Origin: Aureispira sp. CCB-QB1
Lineage (GTDB): Bacteria > Bacteroidota > Bacteroidia > Chitinophagales > Saprospiraceae
Length of the DNA stretch: 64,000 bases
NCBI RefSeq assembly: GCF_000724545.1
Contig: NZ_JHBV01000004.1
Coordinates: forward strand, 62,001-126,000
Reading direction: 5' to 3'
The notes under the pieces were generated by a model. The model ran no database searches. It worked only from the letters and a program-made list of their open reading frames with translations, and was not told the DNA's origin. Positions 43,991-52,856 of this stretch are shown piece by piece; positions within the stretch are counted from its first letter, which is position 1, and the number at the start of each line of letters is the position of its first letter. A program made the translations under genes and the position numbers.

Positions 43991-46915
43991 TTAATCACCC
44001 AAAATTTCTTGGTCAATTAGAATAAGTTTAGAACCAGGGAGAATTTTATGCAAAGTGCCTAAGTTTTCGCTAGTATAAGAATGCACACGGATAAATCCAT
44101 GACCGTACTCAGGTTTCTTTTGATAGGCAGAAAAACCTGTTTTGCAGTTTTTGAGCGAAACGTTGCTAATAATTGTTTTAGACAAATCTTTGGAGGCAAT
44201 CCCTATCACAGCATCTTCTATGGTTGTATTGATAACTCGTGCTGTTCCTTGCTCTCCCATAGAAATTCCTTTATCTCCTGCCTTTTTAATGGTACAATCT
44301 CGAATGGTGACAATACTGGTAGAAAAATCAATGGCATCGTTTCCTGTATTATTAAAATGACAATGAGCAACCGTTCCTTGACAAAAATCAGCATCAAAAC
44401 CATCTCCAAAAGTATTGCTAATCGTGTTATATTGAAAATCAAAGTCAGAGCGCACAATGTTTAAAATATCCTCGCAACTATTTTGAGTAAATGTAGTGTG
44501 ATAAATATCGACATTAGACTCATAAAAATTAACTGCGCCAGGCAAGTTCCAGCCTTTGTAAGAGAATGCTCCTAATTTAGAGAATAGCGTATGGTTAACC
44601 TGAGATTGCCCACCTGCTTGTATGACAGAAAAAGCACGAGCAGATTTATCACTCGACTTAACCACAATAGGAGCTGACTCTGTTCCTAAGAACTGTACTG
44701 GGGAATAGGAGAGGATAAAAGCGCTATTGACAATATCAATCTTAATACCAGGCTTAAATGTGATGTTATGACCAGCAGGAATAACAATGGGCTCATCAAT
44801 GACAACACTCTTGTTAAAGATGATGTGAGGTTGCCCTGGTGTATAAACATAAGCTGGATGATTTTCTCTCAAGGTACTTTTTAGTTCTTGTACTGGACTC
44901 AAGCCCTCAGGAATAGGCCAAGGATTGATGCTAACATAAAAGTCTTTATCAAGACCAAGCACTCGGTATACGAAAAATTTAGCATTGTCAGGAACCTTGA
45001 TTCGAACGCTATAGTCTGGCAAATCTCTAAATCTAGTCGTATAAAGAATTTGAGCTGTATCCAAGTAATTAATAACACCTCCTGATTGACTCATAGTACC
45101 TACTATTTCAATAGGAATTTGATGGCGATTGCAGACAGCAATTAGCCCTGGAGCTACTGTTTTGCTTTGAAGAGAGGCGCTATTGGGGTATAAGGCATTT
45201 AAAATATTGCTAGCTCGTTTATACATATAGTCAATAGAAAACGTATAATCTGGTTTCTCTTGTTGAACGACTTTTAAACGAGCATAAAGAGGCGTAGCAA
45301 TAGATTTTGTGAATCCCTTTAAGTAAGTCTCTTCGGCAAATTTTTCTAAATATTGATGGTATTTTCTTAAAAAACCATTGTCTCTAAATAACTTGCGATG
45401 CAATTCTTTATTCCCTTTGATGGCAGATAAATCAATGCCCAAAAATGGCTTTTCTGGTGTGTGATCCAAGCCAATTTCTGTAAAGCCATCAAAGCCTACA
45501 GGCTCTAGTTTTCCTGTAACTGGATTGTAGTAATAACGTTGGTTGTGCCATGCAATACCATGATAGCCTGCCGTAATATCCATAATAGCATAATACTTGG
45601 CAAGTAAATCTATATCAAAAATTTCCTCTGCTGGCTTTAAACCGTATTGATATTGGTAAAGTAATTTTTGTGCAATTTTGTATTGTTCTGCCAATACGGG
45701 CGTTTTGAACGTTTTTCCTTCTGAAAATGGTTTGATATCAGGGCTACCAACAACAAGTTCGCCATCCAAATCCGCATCTAAATTGAATTGTTGTAATTGA
45801 GCTTCCCAAAAACCACTTTCTACAAATCGAATAATGGGTCCTTCTTTTTTCTTCGAAAATTCAGGCAATTGTTTCAAAAAATGTTCTTCATAAACATACA
45901 ACCCCAAATCTTTGTGATTGAGTTTCATGTTGACAAAGTCGTAACGAGTGGTTAAGATGTCCTCATATTTGAAAAACTCATGCAAAACCCATTCAAACAA
46001 ATAGCCCCTTGTAGAAGGGTTTTGTAGAGAAAATGTTTTTAAGCGATTCCAAGATTTATCGGTTTGAGTGGACACCCGAAATGACCATTTGTCTCCCATT
46101 AGGTGATCTGTCCAATCCCCTTTTAAACGCATTTTGATGCTAATTTTTGCATCCTTTTGCTCTTTGGGAAAGATTGCTCCTTTTACCCAAGAATCATCAG
46201 AACTAATCAGCATACCCTGCTCTATGGCTTCATGGCGTTTTTGCTTTAGTTTGTTGTATTCTCCTTCTTTGACAAAAATATGGATATCGTCAGGCTGCCA
46301 ACTTTTGACAATAGACGCTTCATAAGAACTGTTTTTAGAATACGAAAGGTTGTCAAAATAGACAGGATCTTCATTAAAGTTAAAACAGTAAATTTTGAGT
46401 GTGTTTTCTTGCAATGGTTCTGTAACATCCAAAAACACTTCTACTTGTTGCCATTGATCTGTAAATTCGAATTGCTCACTTTGAAGATAAACTGCCTTGC
46501 CGTCAAGACTGGTTAGTACTAATCGACCAGCTTGTTTAGAAGGAGAACGCATCCAGACTTTTACTGTAATTTCATCGCCAACATAGACATCATTCAGCTG
46601 GGTCGAAAAACCATATGTAATTTTGTTTTTACTCAATTCAATAGAATAACTGCCTTCGTATGCTTCTGCCTTAGTTTGTGCAGCCGCACCACCTACTTTG
46701 TACCCATCCAAAACAAAAAAATCTCCTTCCTTTTTTTCTGCATTTGCTAGAAGGGTTCCTTTGATTTCTTTTTTGTTAAATGCATTCCACGCATAAGGAG
46801 CAACCACTACTATTCCAAGTATCAATAAAACGACTATTGATAAAGAGACTAGTTTTCTGAGTAGAATGCTTTGTTTTTGCTGTCTTTTTTTAGCAGAATT
46901 TGTTTTTATAATCAT
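43991..46915 (-). CDS. CotH-like kinase-fold protein fused to a beta-helix, membrane-anchored
   Basis: 974 residues. A membrane helix (about 21-43), an N-terminal carbohydrate-binding-like sandwich (about 55-200), then a CotH-type domain (about 210-560; MRLKGDWTDHL, KWSFRVS, DLGLYVYEEHFLKQLPEFSKK, GFDGFTEIGLD) that in other organisms is a protein kinase phosphorylating spore coat or surface proteins. The C-terminal third (about 690-960) is a right-handed parallel beta-helix with repeated N-x-I-x-x-C phrases. No signal peptide cleavage site is seen. It follows the VTC and DUF4956 genes on the same strand; that trio recurs in many bacteria. Role unknown; a surface or matrix assembly function is inferred. 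Confidence 0.85.
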   Translation of the reverse strand: MIIKTNSAKKRQQKQSILLRKLVSLSIVVLLILGIVVVAPYAWNAFNKKEIKGTLLANAEKKEGDFFVLDGYKVGGAAAQTKAEAYEGSYSIELSKNKITYGFSTQLNDVYVGDEITVKVWMRSPSKQAGRLVLTSLDGKAVYLQSEQFEFTDQWQQVEVFLDVTEPLQENTLKIYCFNFNEDPVYFDNLSYSKNSSYEASIVKSWQPDDIHIFVKEGEYNKLKQKRHEAIEQGMLISSDDSWVKGAIFPKEQKDAKISIKMRLKGDWTDHLMGDKWSFRVSTQTDKSWNRLKTFSLQNPSTRGYLFEWVLHEFFKYEDILTTRYDFVNMKLNHKDLGLYVYEEHFLKQLPEFSKKKEGPIIRFVESGFWEAQLQQFNLDADLDGELVVGSPDIKPFSEGKTFKTPVLAEQYKIAQKLLYQYQYGLKPAEEIFDIDLLAKYYAIMDITAGYHGIAWHNQRYYYNPVTGKLEPVGFDGFTEIGLDHTPEKPFLGIDLSAIKGNKELHRKLFRDNGFLRKYHQYLEKFAEETYLKGFTKSIATPLYARLKVVQQEKPDYTFSIDYMYKRASNILNALYPNSASLQSKTVAPGLIAVCNRHQIPIEIVGTMSQSGGVINYLDTAQILYTTRFRDLPDYSVRIKVPDNAKFFVYRVLGLDKDFYVSINPWPIPEGLSPVQELKSTLRENHPAYVYTPGQPHIIFNKSVVIDEPIVIPAGHNITFKPGIKIDIVNSAFILSYSPVQFLGTESAPIVVKSSDKSARAFSVIQAGGQSQVNHTLFSKLGAFSYKGWNLPGAVNFYESNVDIYHTTFTQNSCEDILNIVRSDFDFQYNTISNTFGDGFDADFCQGTVAHCHFNNTGNDAIDFSTSIVTIRDCTIKKAGDKGISMGEQGTARVINTTIEDAVIGIASKDLSKTIISNVSLKNCKTGFSAYQKKPEYGHGFIRVHSYTSENLGTLHKILPGSKLILIDQEILGD

Positions 46916-47103
46916 AGCTATAGTGGTTAATAGTCCGCTAATTTTTTAGTTTTTTGCTAAAAAGTATCTTAGATTAAGTTGATAATTAGGTTTTAGTGTG
47001 TTTGTAGGCTGTAGTATTGATTATCAACTGCGAAGCACTCACAACGTAATCTAATACGATTTTTGACAGACTAGTACTGGTAATACAACTGTAATACGTT
47101 ATC
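46916..47103. other. gap between VTC and CotH genes
   Basis: 188 bases with no gene. It holds the GTATTGATTATCAACTG motif (near 47012) that resembles the palindrome at 28564, and a short GTTGATAAT repeat. The CotH gene may have its own promoter here. Confidence 0.4.
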
Positions 47104-47736
47104 TTATTGTGTTAATAAAATACCATTGACGTACTTGCTATTTTTGGACAAGCGAAATGGCAAGAAACGTGTAATACGTCGTAAATCTTTTTCATCTTCT
47201 CGTTCGTACTTGAGTTCTACAATAACAACGTGATCTCTATGCAAGTACTGTTTAAAATTGGGAGAGTGTAGCAAAGAGTGGAATCGCAAATTAGAATCAA
47301 TTGTAATCCTAAATTTACCATCTTTGGTTCCCCAATACGAGCGTTCGTAAGAATTTAATAAAGTAGCTTGTAGTGCGAATTGTTGCGGAACCAAGTTGTT
47401 AACCTCTTTTTGCAATCCTTTGATACCAGATAATTCAAAAGGAGAAAGTGGAAAGGTAGTTTTACCTCCCAGCTCATTTTCCTTGTATTTTATTTCTAGT
47501 TTAGGAGCAATGATGGTTCTAATATCATCTCCATACCAACGGGCACGGTATTTTTTGCGAACATTAATCCCCATTAAATTTTCATTTAGACAAACCATAT
47601 TAGGAGTGTCAAAATAAATGTTGTTAACGGTTCTATTGGGATACAGTTTATAAAAAGAAGCGGGATGCGATTTTATAATCTGTCTAATGTGTGGCATGGA
47701 TAAGTTTTCCACCCTATATTTTCGTTCAAAACGCAT
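47104..47736 (-). CDS. VTC-domain polyphosphate polymerase-like protein
   Basis: 210 residues. The VTC domain opens with MRFERKYRV, the conserved basic strand that binds ATP and polyphosphate in yeast Vtc4, and includes NVRKKYRARWY and LEIKYKE; VELKYERE near the end is also typical. No membrane segments. It is about the length of one isolated VTC barrel. It is sandwiched between a DUF4956 membrane protein upstream (59 bases) and the CotH protein downstream. Activity as a polyphosphate synthase is only a family inference. Confidence 0.87.
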   Translation of the reverse strand: MRFERKYRVENLSMPHIRQIIKSHPASFYKLYPNRTVNNIYFDTPNMVCLNENLMGINVRKKYRARWYGDDIRTIIAPKLEIKYKENELGGKTTFPLSPFELSGIKGLQKEVNNLVPQQFALQATLLNSYERSYWGTKDGKFRITIDSNLRFHSLLHSPNFKQYLHRDHVVIVELKYEREDEKDLRRITRFLPFRLSKNSKYVNGILLTQ

Positions 47737-47795
47737 AACTGTATGAATTCGTAAGCCAACCTAAAATACTTTACAACACAGGTATGTTGATGTGT

Positions 47796-48470
47796 TTAGA
47801 CAATTAAGTCTGGTTGATCAACAATAGAAACGGTTGTATTGGGTGTAGAAGTAATAATTTGTTCTTGCATAGCAGTAATAGACTCTAAGCTAGAAGCTTT
47901 ACAAATAAATGTAATATCTACTCCAGTAGACATACGATCCATTCTTTTTAATTCTACATAATCCATTTTTTCTTTTAACACACTTACAAAAGCGTCAATA
48001 TTGGTTGTTTCAGAGGCAATATTAACATACAGCATATTTTCTTTAGAGTATCGGCTGCGATCTTGAATTTTGTAATTAATAAATAATAAAACCAAAATGA
48101 ATAAGACTGCAATACTAGCCAAAATAGGGTAGTTAGCTCCTGTTGCCAACCCAATACCAATCACTAGAAATAAATAAATTAACTCTTCTGGATCTTTGAT
48201 GGCAGCTCTAAAACGAACGATAGATAATGCTCCAACCAATCCCAGCGAAAGGGCAATAGATGTTTTGATAATTGTGATGATAAGTACAGTGGTCAATGCC
48301 AAAGGAATAAAGTTGGTAGCAAATTTTTTACGATTAGCCACAGCGTTACCAAATCGCATGTAAAATTGACCTAGTAATATACTTAAAATAGTTGCAACAA
48401 TTAGGTTGAGCAAAAATGCATAAATGTTAATAGAATTGTTGAAGTTCTCTACAAGTTGTTCTATGTTCAT
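47796..48470 (-). CDS. DUF4956 family membrane protein
   Basis: 224 residues, four hydrophobic helices in the N-terminal two-thirds (about 18-37, 50-75, 95-115, 118-135), including SLGLVGALSIVRFRAAIKDPEELIYLFLVIGIGLATGA, the conserved core of the family. The C-terminal 80 residues are a soluble alpha/beta domain. It is the first gene of the CotH-VTC-DUF4956 unit and probably places VTC at the membrane, possibly as a channel or anchor. Proven function is lacking. Confidence 0.9.
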   Translation of the reverse strand: MNIEQLVENFNNSINIYAFLLNLIVATILSILLGQFYMRFGNAVANRKKFATNFIPLALTTVLIITIIKTSIALSLGLVGALSIVRFRAAIKDPEELIYLFLVIGIGLATGANYPILASIAVLFILVLLFINYKIQDRSRYSKENMLYVNIASETTNIDAFVSVLKEKMDYVELKRMDRMSTGVDITFICKASSLESITAMQEQIITSTPNTTVSIVDQPDLIV

Positions 48471-48628
48471 GTTTGAATAACTGAGCTATTAGTTAAGTTA
48501 AATGGCAAAGGTTTTAAGCTCCATGGACCTATTTTTTAGGATTAAATAATAGTATGATTGGAGTTGTTTAAAAAACCGATAAGATTATAAAGGATAGTAA
48601 TAAAATATTACTATTGATATTTTCACGG

Positions 48629-48657
48629 CAAATATACTCAAATTGTCCTAAGCTCAA
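48629..48657 (-). promoter_or_regulatory. candidate promoter of the DUF4956-VTC-CotH operon
   Basis: On the minus strand TTG (48655-48657), 18-base spacer, TATATTTG (48629-48636). It lies 159 bases upstream of the DUF4956 start. Confidence 0.5.
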
Positions 48658-48796
48658 TAAGAAAACAGAAGTAATGTTAAGTTAAAGTAAACCAAGTGTA
48701 CTATGAACTTAAATTTTGAATAATGTTAGGTTAGGTTTTGATGGATTTTTCATCTATTCTTGAAATTAGATGAACGATAACGTTAAGGTATAAACA

Positions 48797-48848
48797 AAAA
48801 AAAGCCATGTTCGTCTAAGATGATATAAACAAACATGGCTTTTTTAGA
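48797..48848. terminator. terminator of the Skp/OmpH-like gene
   Basis: AAAAAAGCCATGTT (48798-48811) pairs with AACATGGCTTTTTT (48832-48845). On the minus strand the stem is followed by T, so it ends the gene at 48861. The two A/T flanks make it usable from both sides. Confidence 0.8.
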
Positions 48849-48860
48849 ATAGTTGTAGTT

Positions 48861-49373
48861 TTATTGGAGACCCAATTCAGTTTTCATCAAGTCCAAGATA
48901 TTTCTAGATTCATCAATGTACAAAAGAAATTGTCCCCCTGTATCTAAATCTATAATAGCGGTAAATTTGTGCTTTTCGGCTACTTTTTTTATACCAGCAT
49001 TTACCTTTTCGAACACAGGCTTTAATAATTCTTGTCGTTTGCCATCAATCTCTTTGCGAGCCGTTGCATAGTAATTTTGGATTTTTGCTTCAAGATTTCT
49101 AATTTCTTCGACTCTGGTTTCTTGCAGAATTTGAGCCATCCCAGCTTTTTCCTTCTCAAATGCGGCAACTTTAGCTTTGAGTTCATTTTCTAAAGCAGTG
49201 CCGACACCTTGTTTTTCGGTACTCATCTTTTCGATTTCAGCTTGGATGGTCTTTGCTTCAGGAAAAAGAGAAACTAATTTAGAAGAACTAAAAAAGCCAA
49301 TTTTTTCTTGTTGCGCGAAAGCAGATGAAGTGATTAAAAAACTAGAGATTAGGAATAAAAATAAATATTTCAT
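48861..49373 (-). CDS. Skp/OmpH-like periplasmic chaperone
   Basis: 170 residues. A signal peptide (MKYLFLFLISSFLITSSAFAQQ) is followed by the OmpH/Skp architecture: a strand near residue 25-33 (KIGFFSSSKLVSLFPEA), long charged coiled-coil arms (about 45-115) and a closing strand (FTAIIDLDTGG). In relatives this trimer carries outer-membrane proteins across the periplasm. It stands alone on the minus strand. A candidate -7 box (CAAAGATA on the plus strand, 49418-49425) lies upstream, but its -33 partner is weak. Confidence 0.88.
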   Translation of the reverse strand: MKYLFLFLISSFLITSSAFAQQEKIGFFSSSKLVSLFPEAKTIQAEIEKMSTEKQGVGTALENELKAKVAAFEKEKAGMAQILQETRVEEIRNLEAKIQNYYATARKEIDGKRQELLKPVFEKVNAGIKKVAEKHKFTAIIDLDTGGQFLLYIDESRNILDLMKTELGLQ

Positions 49374-49484
49374 TGTGTGAGGATTGATTTTTGGTAAAAT
49401 GATGGCTATTAAAATTTCAAAGATAACAGAATTTTGCTTTAACAGACGAATAGTTTACGGTATCAATATAACTGAAAAGGTGTT

Positions 49485-50081
49485 TTAATCATAAAAATCA
49501 TCAATAGGCATATTACCAATGATAATATCTCCGTACAAGGCTTGAACCTCCTTGGTATCAGTAGGTACTTTGGTTTTAGAAGAATTTTGAACAGCTCCCA
49601 GCTTACTAGATGTTTTAGGTGCCGTAGCTGCAACGTGCTTACGTGGATAAACAAACTGAACGTTGACTTGAATGGTTTGGTTGATAGCTTTTAACTGTTC
49701 TCCTTTTAAAATGACATTACCTTTTGATGTAAGGCTAGTTGGTATTTTTACGGTCACTTTAATGGTTTCCTTTAGTGCGTTACCGCCAATTGTGACCCCT
49801 TGTTTTAAGTTAGGAGCTTCAAGAACAAAGGTTCCCTCTTGTGATTTTGTAGTCAACTGATAGCGATTTACTTTTTGAAGCTGCTCTATAACGGTTTTGG
49901 GGTAATTGACACTAATTTCTACATCAACTACAATGTTTTTGGTTTTGCTTTGCTGAATAGAAAAGTTGCTATTTGGAATGTCAATTTGAATGGCATTTTT
50001 GTCTTTTACATTAAAAACCTGTTGTGCAAAACTGCTATTGGCAAACAATAGCACAGTCATTGCTAAAAATAATTGTTTCAT
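49485..50081 (-). CDS. hypothetical secreted protein
   Basis: 198 residues from the ATG at 50081 (MKQLFLAMTVLLFANSSFAQQ, signal peptide). A TTG further upstream at 50141 would translate interspersed repeat A and is rejected. The mature part has a beta-rich domain (about 25-150) with strand pattern IQIDIPNSNFSIQQSKTKNIVVDVEISVNYP and KETIKVTVKIP, resembling a small autotransporter-like or head domain. The last 50 residues are polar. No family recognised. Envelope-located; function unknown. Confidence 0.7.
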   Translation of the reverse strand: MKQLFLAMTVLLFANSSFAQQVFNVKDKNAIQIDIPNSNFSIQQSKTKNIVVDVEISVNYPKTVIEQLQKVNRYQLTTKSQEGTFVLEAPNLKQGVTIGGNALKETIKVTVKIPTSLTSKGNVILKGEQLKAINQTIQVNVQFVYPRKHVAATAPKTSSKLGAVQNSSKTKVPTDTKEVQALYGDIIIGNMPIDDFYD

Positions 50082-50104
50082 TAAATGGAATGTTTTGATT
50101 TGAT

Positions 50105-50134
50105 AATAGTTAGCTGCGCTGCTACTTCGTGGTC
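50105..50134 (+). repeat. interspersed repeat A copy
   Basis: TAATAGTTAGCTGCGCTGCTACTTCGTGGT is the most complete unit of the family seen in this window. It ends directly upstream of the hypothetical secreted gene on the other strand. Confidence 0.65.
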
Positions 50135-50141
50135 GTTGCAA

Positions 50142-50522
50142 CTGAAAGTTATGAACAAACTACTAGTTGTGATAGATAAGTATGTTTTAAATGAATGCTA
50201 ATTTATAAAGTACTAAGTCTACCAACGCCTATTTAGATGATTGGCTTAAGGTAGAAGTATACGCTTTCGTTGGTCAAAATTTGTGCCATGATATTTGAGT
50301 GAAATATGGTCGCATAAAAACTTATAGAGTATAAAAAGGAGGAAAAATGGGCTTCCAAAACGGACTAAAATAGCTCAAAATAGCCTTAAACAGCCATTTG
50401 TCCGTTTTGAATGTAAAATTGTCCGTTTTGAATGTTTGAAGTACTGTTACTTTGTGAGTATGAAAATAATATCCGTTTTCGTCCCAAATATTTATTATTT
50501 CAAATAACACAAATTTACTCCA
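50142..50522. other. intergenic region with repeated TCCGTTTT motifs
   Basis: GTCCGTTTTGAATG occurs twice at 50400-50413 and 50421-50434, 21 bases apart (two helix turns). An inverted relative, CCAAAACGGAC, lies at 50355-50365, and ATCCGTTTTCG at 50471-50481. All are upstream of the T9SS cargo at 50523. No gene in the region. Confidence 0.55.
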
Positions 50523-52601
50523 ATGAAATATTTATTTACATTCCCCATTGTGTGTTTAAGCTTCTTGATAAGCACCCATTTAGTAGGGCAAACAATAGAC
50601 GATTTAGCAGAAAAAAACTACAATCAACAAGCAACAGATTTATCCATTCTTCAGCAAGTCAATACGCATCAACCTAATCATGCAAGAACAGCACCTCCCG
50701 CCCCTGCTGCTACGGGGGATAATTTATGTGCCCCAGGAATGACGGCAACCTTAACAGCAACGGCATCTTCGGGCGGTACTCTTGATTGGTATAACGTTGC
50801 TTCTGGTGGCACTTCTATAGGAACAGGGGCAACATTTAATCCTGTGGTTACGTCAACTTCTAACTATTGGGTAGAAGAAGTTGTTGGAGGAGGGGCAGGA
50901 GGAAGCAATAACTTGGTTGCTCCTTACAACTCCAACAATGGGCAGCGAGGCTGTATGTTTGATTTGACAGCTGCCAATACGGTTACCATCAATAGCTTTG
51001 ATGCTAATTTATATGCAGGCACGACCGCCAATTATGAAATATATTATAGAGCAGGCACACATGTAGGTTCCGAGAATAACGCAGGCGCTTGGACATTGCT
51101 TGGTGGAGCAACAGGAATTACATCTGTTGGAAATAATCTACCTACATCCTTGCCAATTCCTGTTGGGGTGACTATCCCCGCAGGGCAAACGTACTCTTTT
51201 TATATTACGAATGATTTTGGAGGAGGTACATCTTATACAGATGGGACTGCTGTGGGCAATTTTTTAGCATCAGATGCCAATTTGACAATTTATGAGGGTG
51301 TTGGCAAATCGTATCCTTTTGGATTAACATTTGCAGTTCGAAATTTTAATGGAACCATTCATTACTCAACAGGCGGAGGTTCTTGTTCTAGCCCTCGGAC
51401 ATTGGTTACTGCAAATGTGAAAGAGCCCACATACGCTCCAACAAATATGTTGACTAGTTCTAATGCGAGCTGTACTGTAACGGAGTCGGGCGTTGATTGG
51501 ACCTATTATTACAATACAGCCAATCCTAATGATTTATTATTTGCGATTGCGCATGATCCTATGAATTTAGGGAATAATAATTTTACAGCACAAGCGCATA
51601 TCCAAGTACGAAACAACTCGACAACCAATTGTTATACAAGAGAAAATATTCCTCAACAACTTGCTCGTTTTGTAATGGGGCGTTATTGGAATGTAGATGT
51701 GTTGTCTGGAAATATTGTGGATCCTGTTTGGGTTCGTTTTTATTACCAAGCAGCAGAGCGTACAGCTATGAATGCGGCGGCGGCAGCTTGGCAGGGAACC
51801 AATGGAGGTGTTCAAAGTCCAGTTTACTTCTTTAAAACCAATGGCGCACCATTTAGTATTGCTTCATCTTTGCATTCAGAAGGTGTATACAATAGTTTGG
51901 AATTGACGAATTTTGTAGATAATCAAGCTGCTAGTAATGGAACTAACTATGTTGAAATTCATGATATCAATAGTTTTTCGGGAGGTGGTTTAATTACAGG
52001 AGTAGTGCCAGTAGGAGGGACAACGACAGGAACAGCAATTCTATTGGATTTAAAATTATTGGATTTTTCGGCTAAACGAGTTGCGCAGAGTGTGGATTTA
52101 ACTTGGCAGACCAAAGATGAATACAATATGAGTCATTTTGAGCTGCAACGTAGCCTTGATGGAGTTCATTTTGAAACAATTGCGCATACTTCTGCTCAAG
52201 CAAAAGGACAAGCCAATCATTATACATGGAAAGATGAAGTGCCTTATTTAGGACGAAATTACTATCGTCTAGGAATGGTTGAAATAGGAGGGGAGGTAAG
52301 ATATTCGGACGTAAGAGTCGTATCCCTAGAGGATGTAACACCTTATACGATGCGTGTGGCACCGAACCCTTTTGGAGATGCCTTAACAATAGAGGTATAT
52401 ACCAATTCGTCAGAAGTGACACCAACTTCTATTCTAGTTTACAACGCCCTAGGGCAGCAGGTGTATGCCGCTGAAAAAGTATTGCAAGGAGGGCAAGAAC
52501 GCATTCAAGTTGCAACAGCAGACGATTGGCAAACTGGATGTTATACCGTAGTGTTGCGTAGCAATCAATTTACACAACAAAAACAGGTTATTAAACAGTA
52601 A
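50523..52601 (+). CDS. secreted T9SS cargo protein with Ig-like domain
   Basis: 692 residues. A signal peptide (MKYLFTFPIVCLSFLISTHLVGQ) and a linker are followed by an Ig-like domain of the type CAPGMTATLTATASSGGTLDWYN, common in Bacteroidota surface proteins. Next come a region with an odd glycine-rich DYE-like stretch and two large beta-rich parts. The segment LKLLDFSAKRVAQSVDLTWQTKDEYNMSHFELQRS is the fibronectin-like connector seen in the giant protein at 7662. The C-terminus (about 615-692, MRVAPNPFGDALTIEVY ... QVIKQ) is a T9SS type A sorting domain. It is monocistronic and followed by a terminator. Confidence 0.88.
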   Translation: MKYLFTFPIVCLSFLISTHLVGQTIDDLAEKNYNQQATDLSILQQVNTHQPNHARTAPPAPAATGDNLCAPGMTATLTATASSGGTLDWYNVASGGTSIGTGATFNPVVTSTSNYWVEEVVGGGAGGSNNLVAPYNSNNGQRGCMFDLTAANTVTINSFDANLYAGTTANYEIYYRAGTHVGSENNAGAWTLLGGATGITSVGNNLPTSLPIPVGVTIPAGQTYSFYITNDFGGGTSYTDGTAVGNFLASDANLTIYEGVGKSYPFGLTFAVRNFNGTIHYSTGGGSCSSPRTLVTANVKEPTYAPTNMLTSSNASCTVTESGVDWTYYYNTANPNDLLFAIAHDPMNLGNNNFTAQAHIQVRNNSTTNCYTRENIPQQLARFVMGRYWNVDVLSGNIVDPVWVRFYYQAAERTAMNAAAAAWQGTNGGVQSPVYFFKTNGAPFSIASSLHSEGVYNSLELTNFVDNQAASNGTNYVEIHDINSFSGGGLITGVVPVGGTTTGTAILLDLKLLDFSAKRVAQSVDLTWQTKDEYNMSHFELQRSLDGVHFETIAHTSAQAKGQANHYTWKDEVPYLGRNYYRLGMVEIGGEVRYSDVRVVSLEDVTPYTMRVAPNPFGDALTIEVYTNSSEVTPTSILVYNALGQQVYAAEKVLQGGQERIQVATADDWQTGCYTVVLRSNQFTQQKQVIKQ

Positions 52602-52662
52602 ATGCAGAAAGACAAAATGTTATATCATCAAGCATTACTATACAATATAGAAAGATAGAGAT

Positions 52663-52723
52663 AGCTTTCGGGGGAAAGCTAGATTTGTTGCACACCACAG
52701 CTAAATTTTAGTTGTGGTTTTTT
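52663..52723 (+). terminator. terminator after the T9SS cargo gene
   Basis: CCACAGCTAAA (52695-52705) pairs with TTTAGTTGTGG (52707-52717), one G-U wobble, then TTTTTT. A smaller hairpin (AGCTTTC/GAAAGCT, 52663-52680) precedes it. Confidence 0.8.
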
Positions 52724-52856
52724 ATTTTTAGAAACAGAAAAAGAAAGCTTACTTTTAAACATGCTCTTATATTATTCAGTTATGTATTGGTAAGTGGATA
52801 GAAAAAATCATAAGTAGCAGCCTCATATCGCAACTCAAATCTAAAACAACAACTCT

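Noticed and set aside
43991-46915. A T9SS tail on the CotH protein
   Set aside because: The C-terminus (HKILPGSKLILIDQEILGD) lacks the YPNP box and the final strand pattern of type A sorting domains.
50082-50141. Longer N-terminus for the secreted protein ending at 49485
   Set aside because: The extension would translate a copy of interspersed repeat A and precedes a perfect signal peptide; ATG 50081 is preferred.
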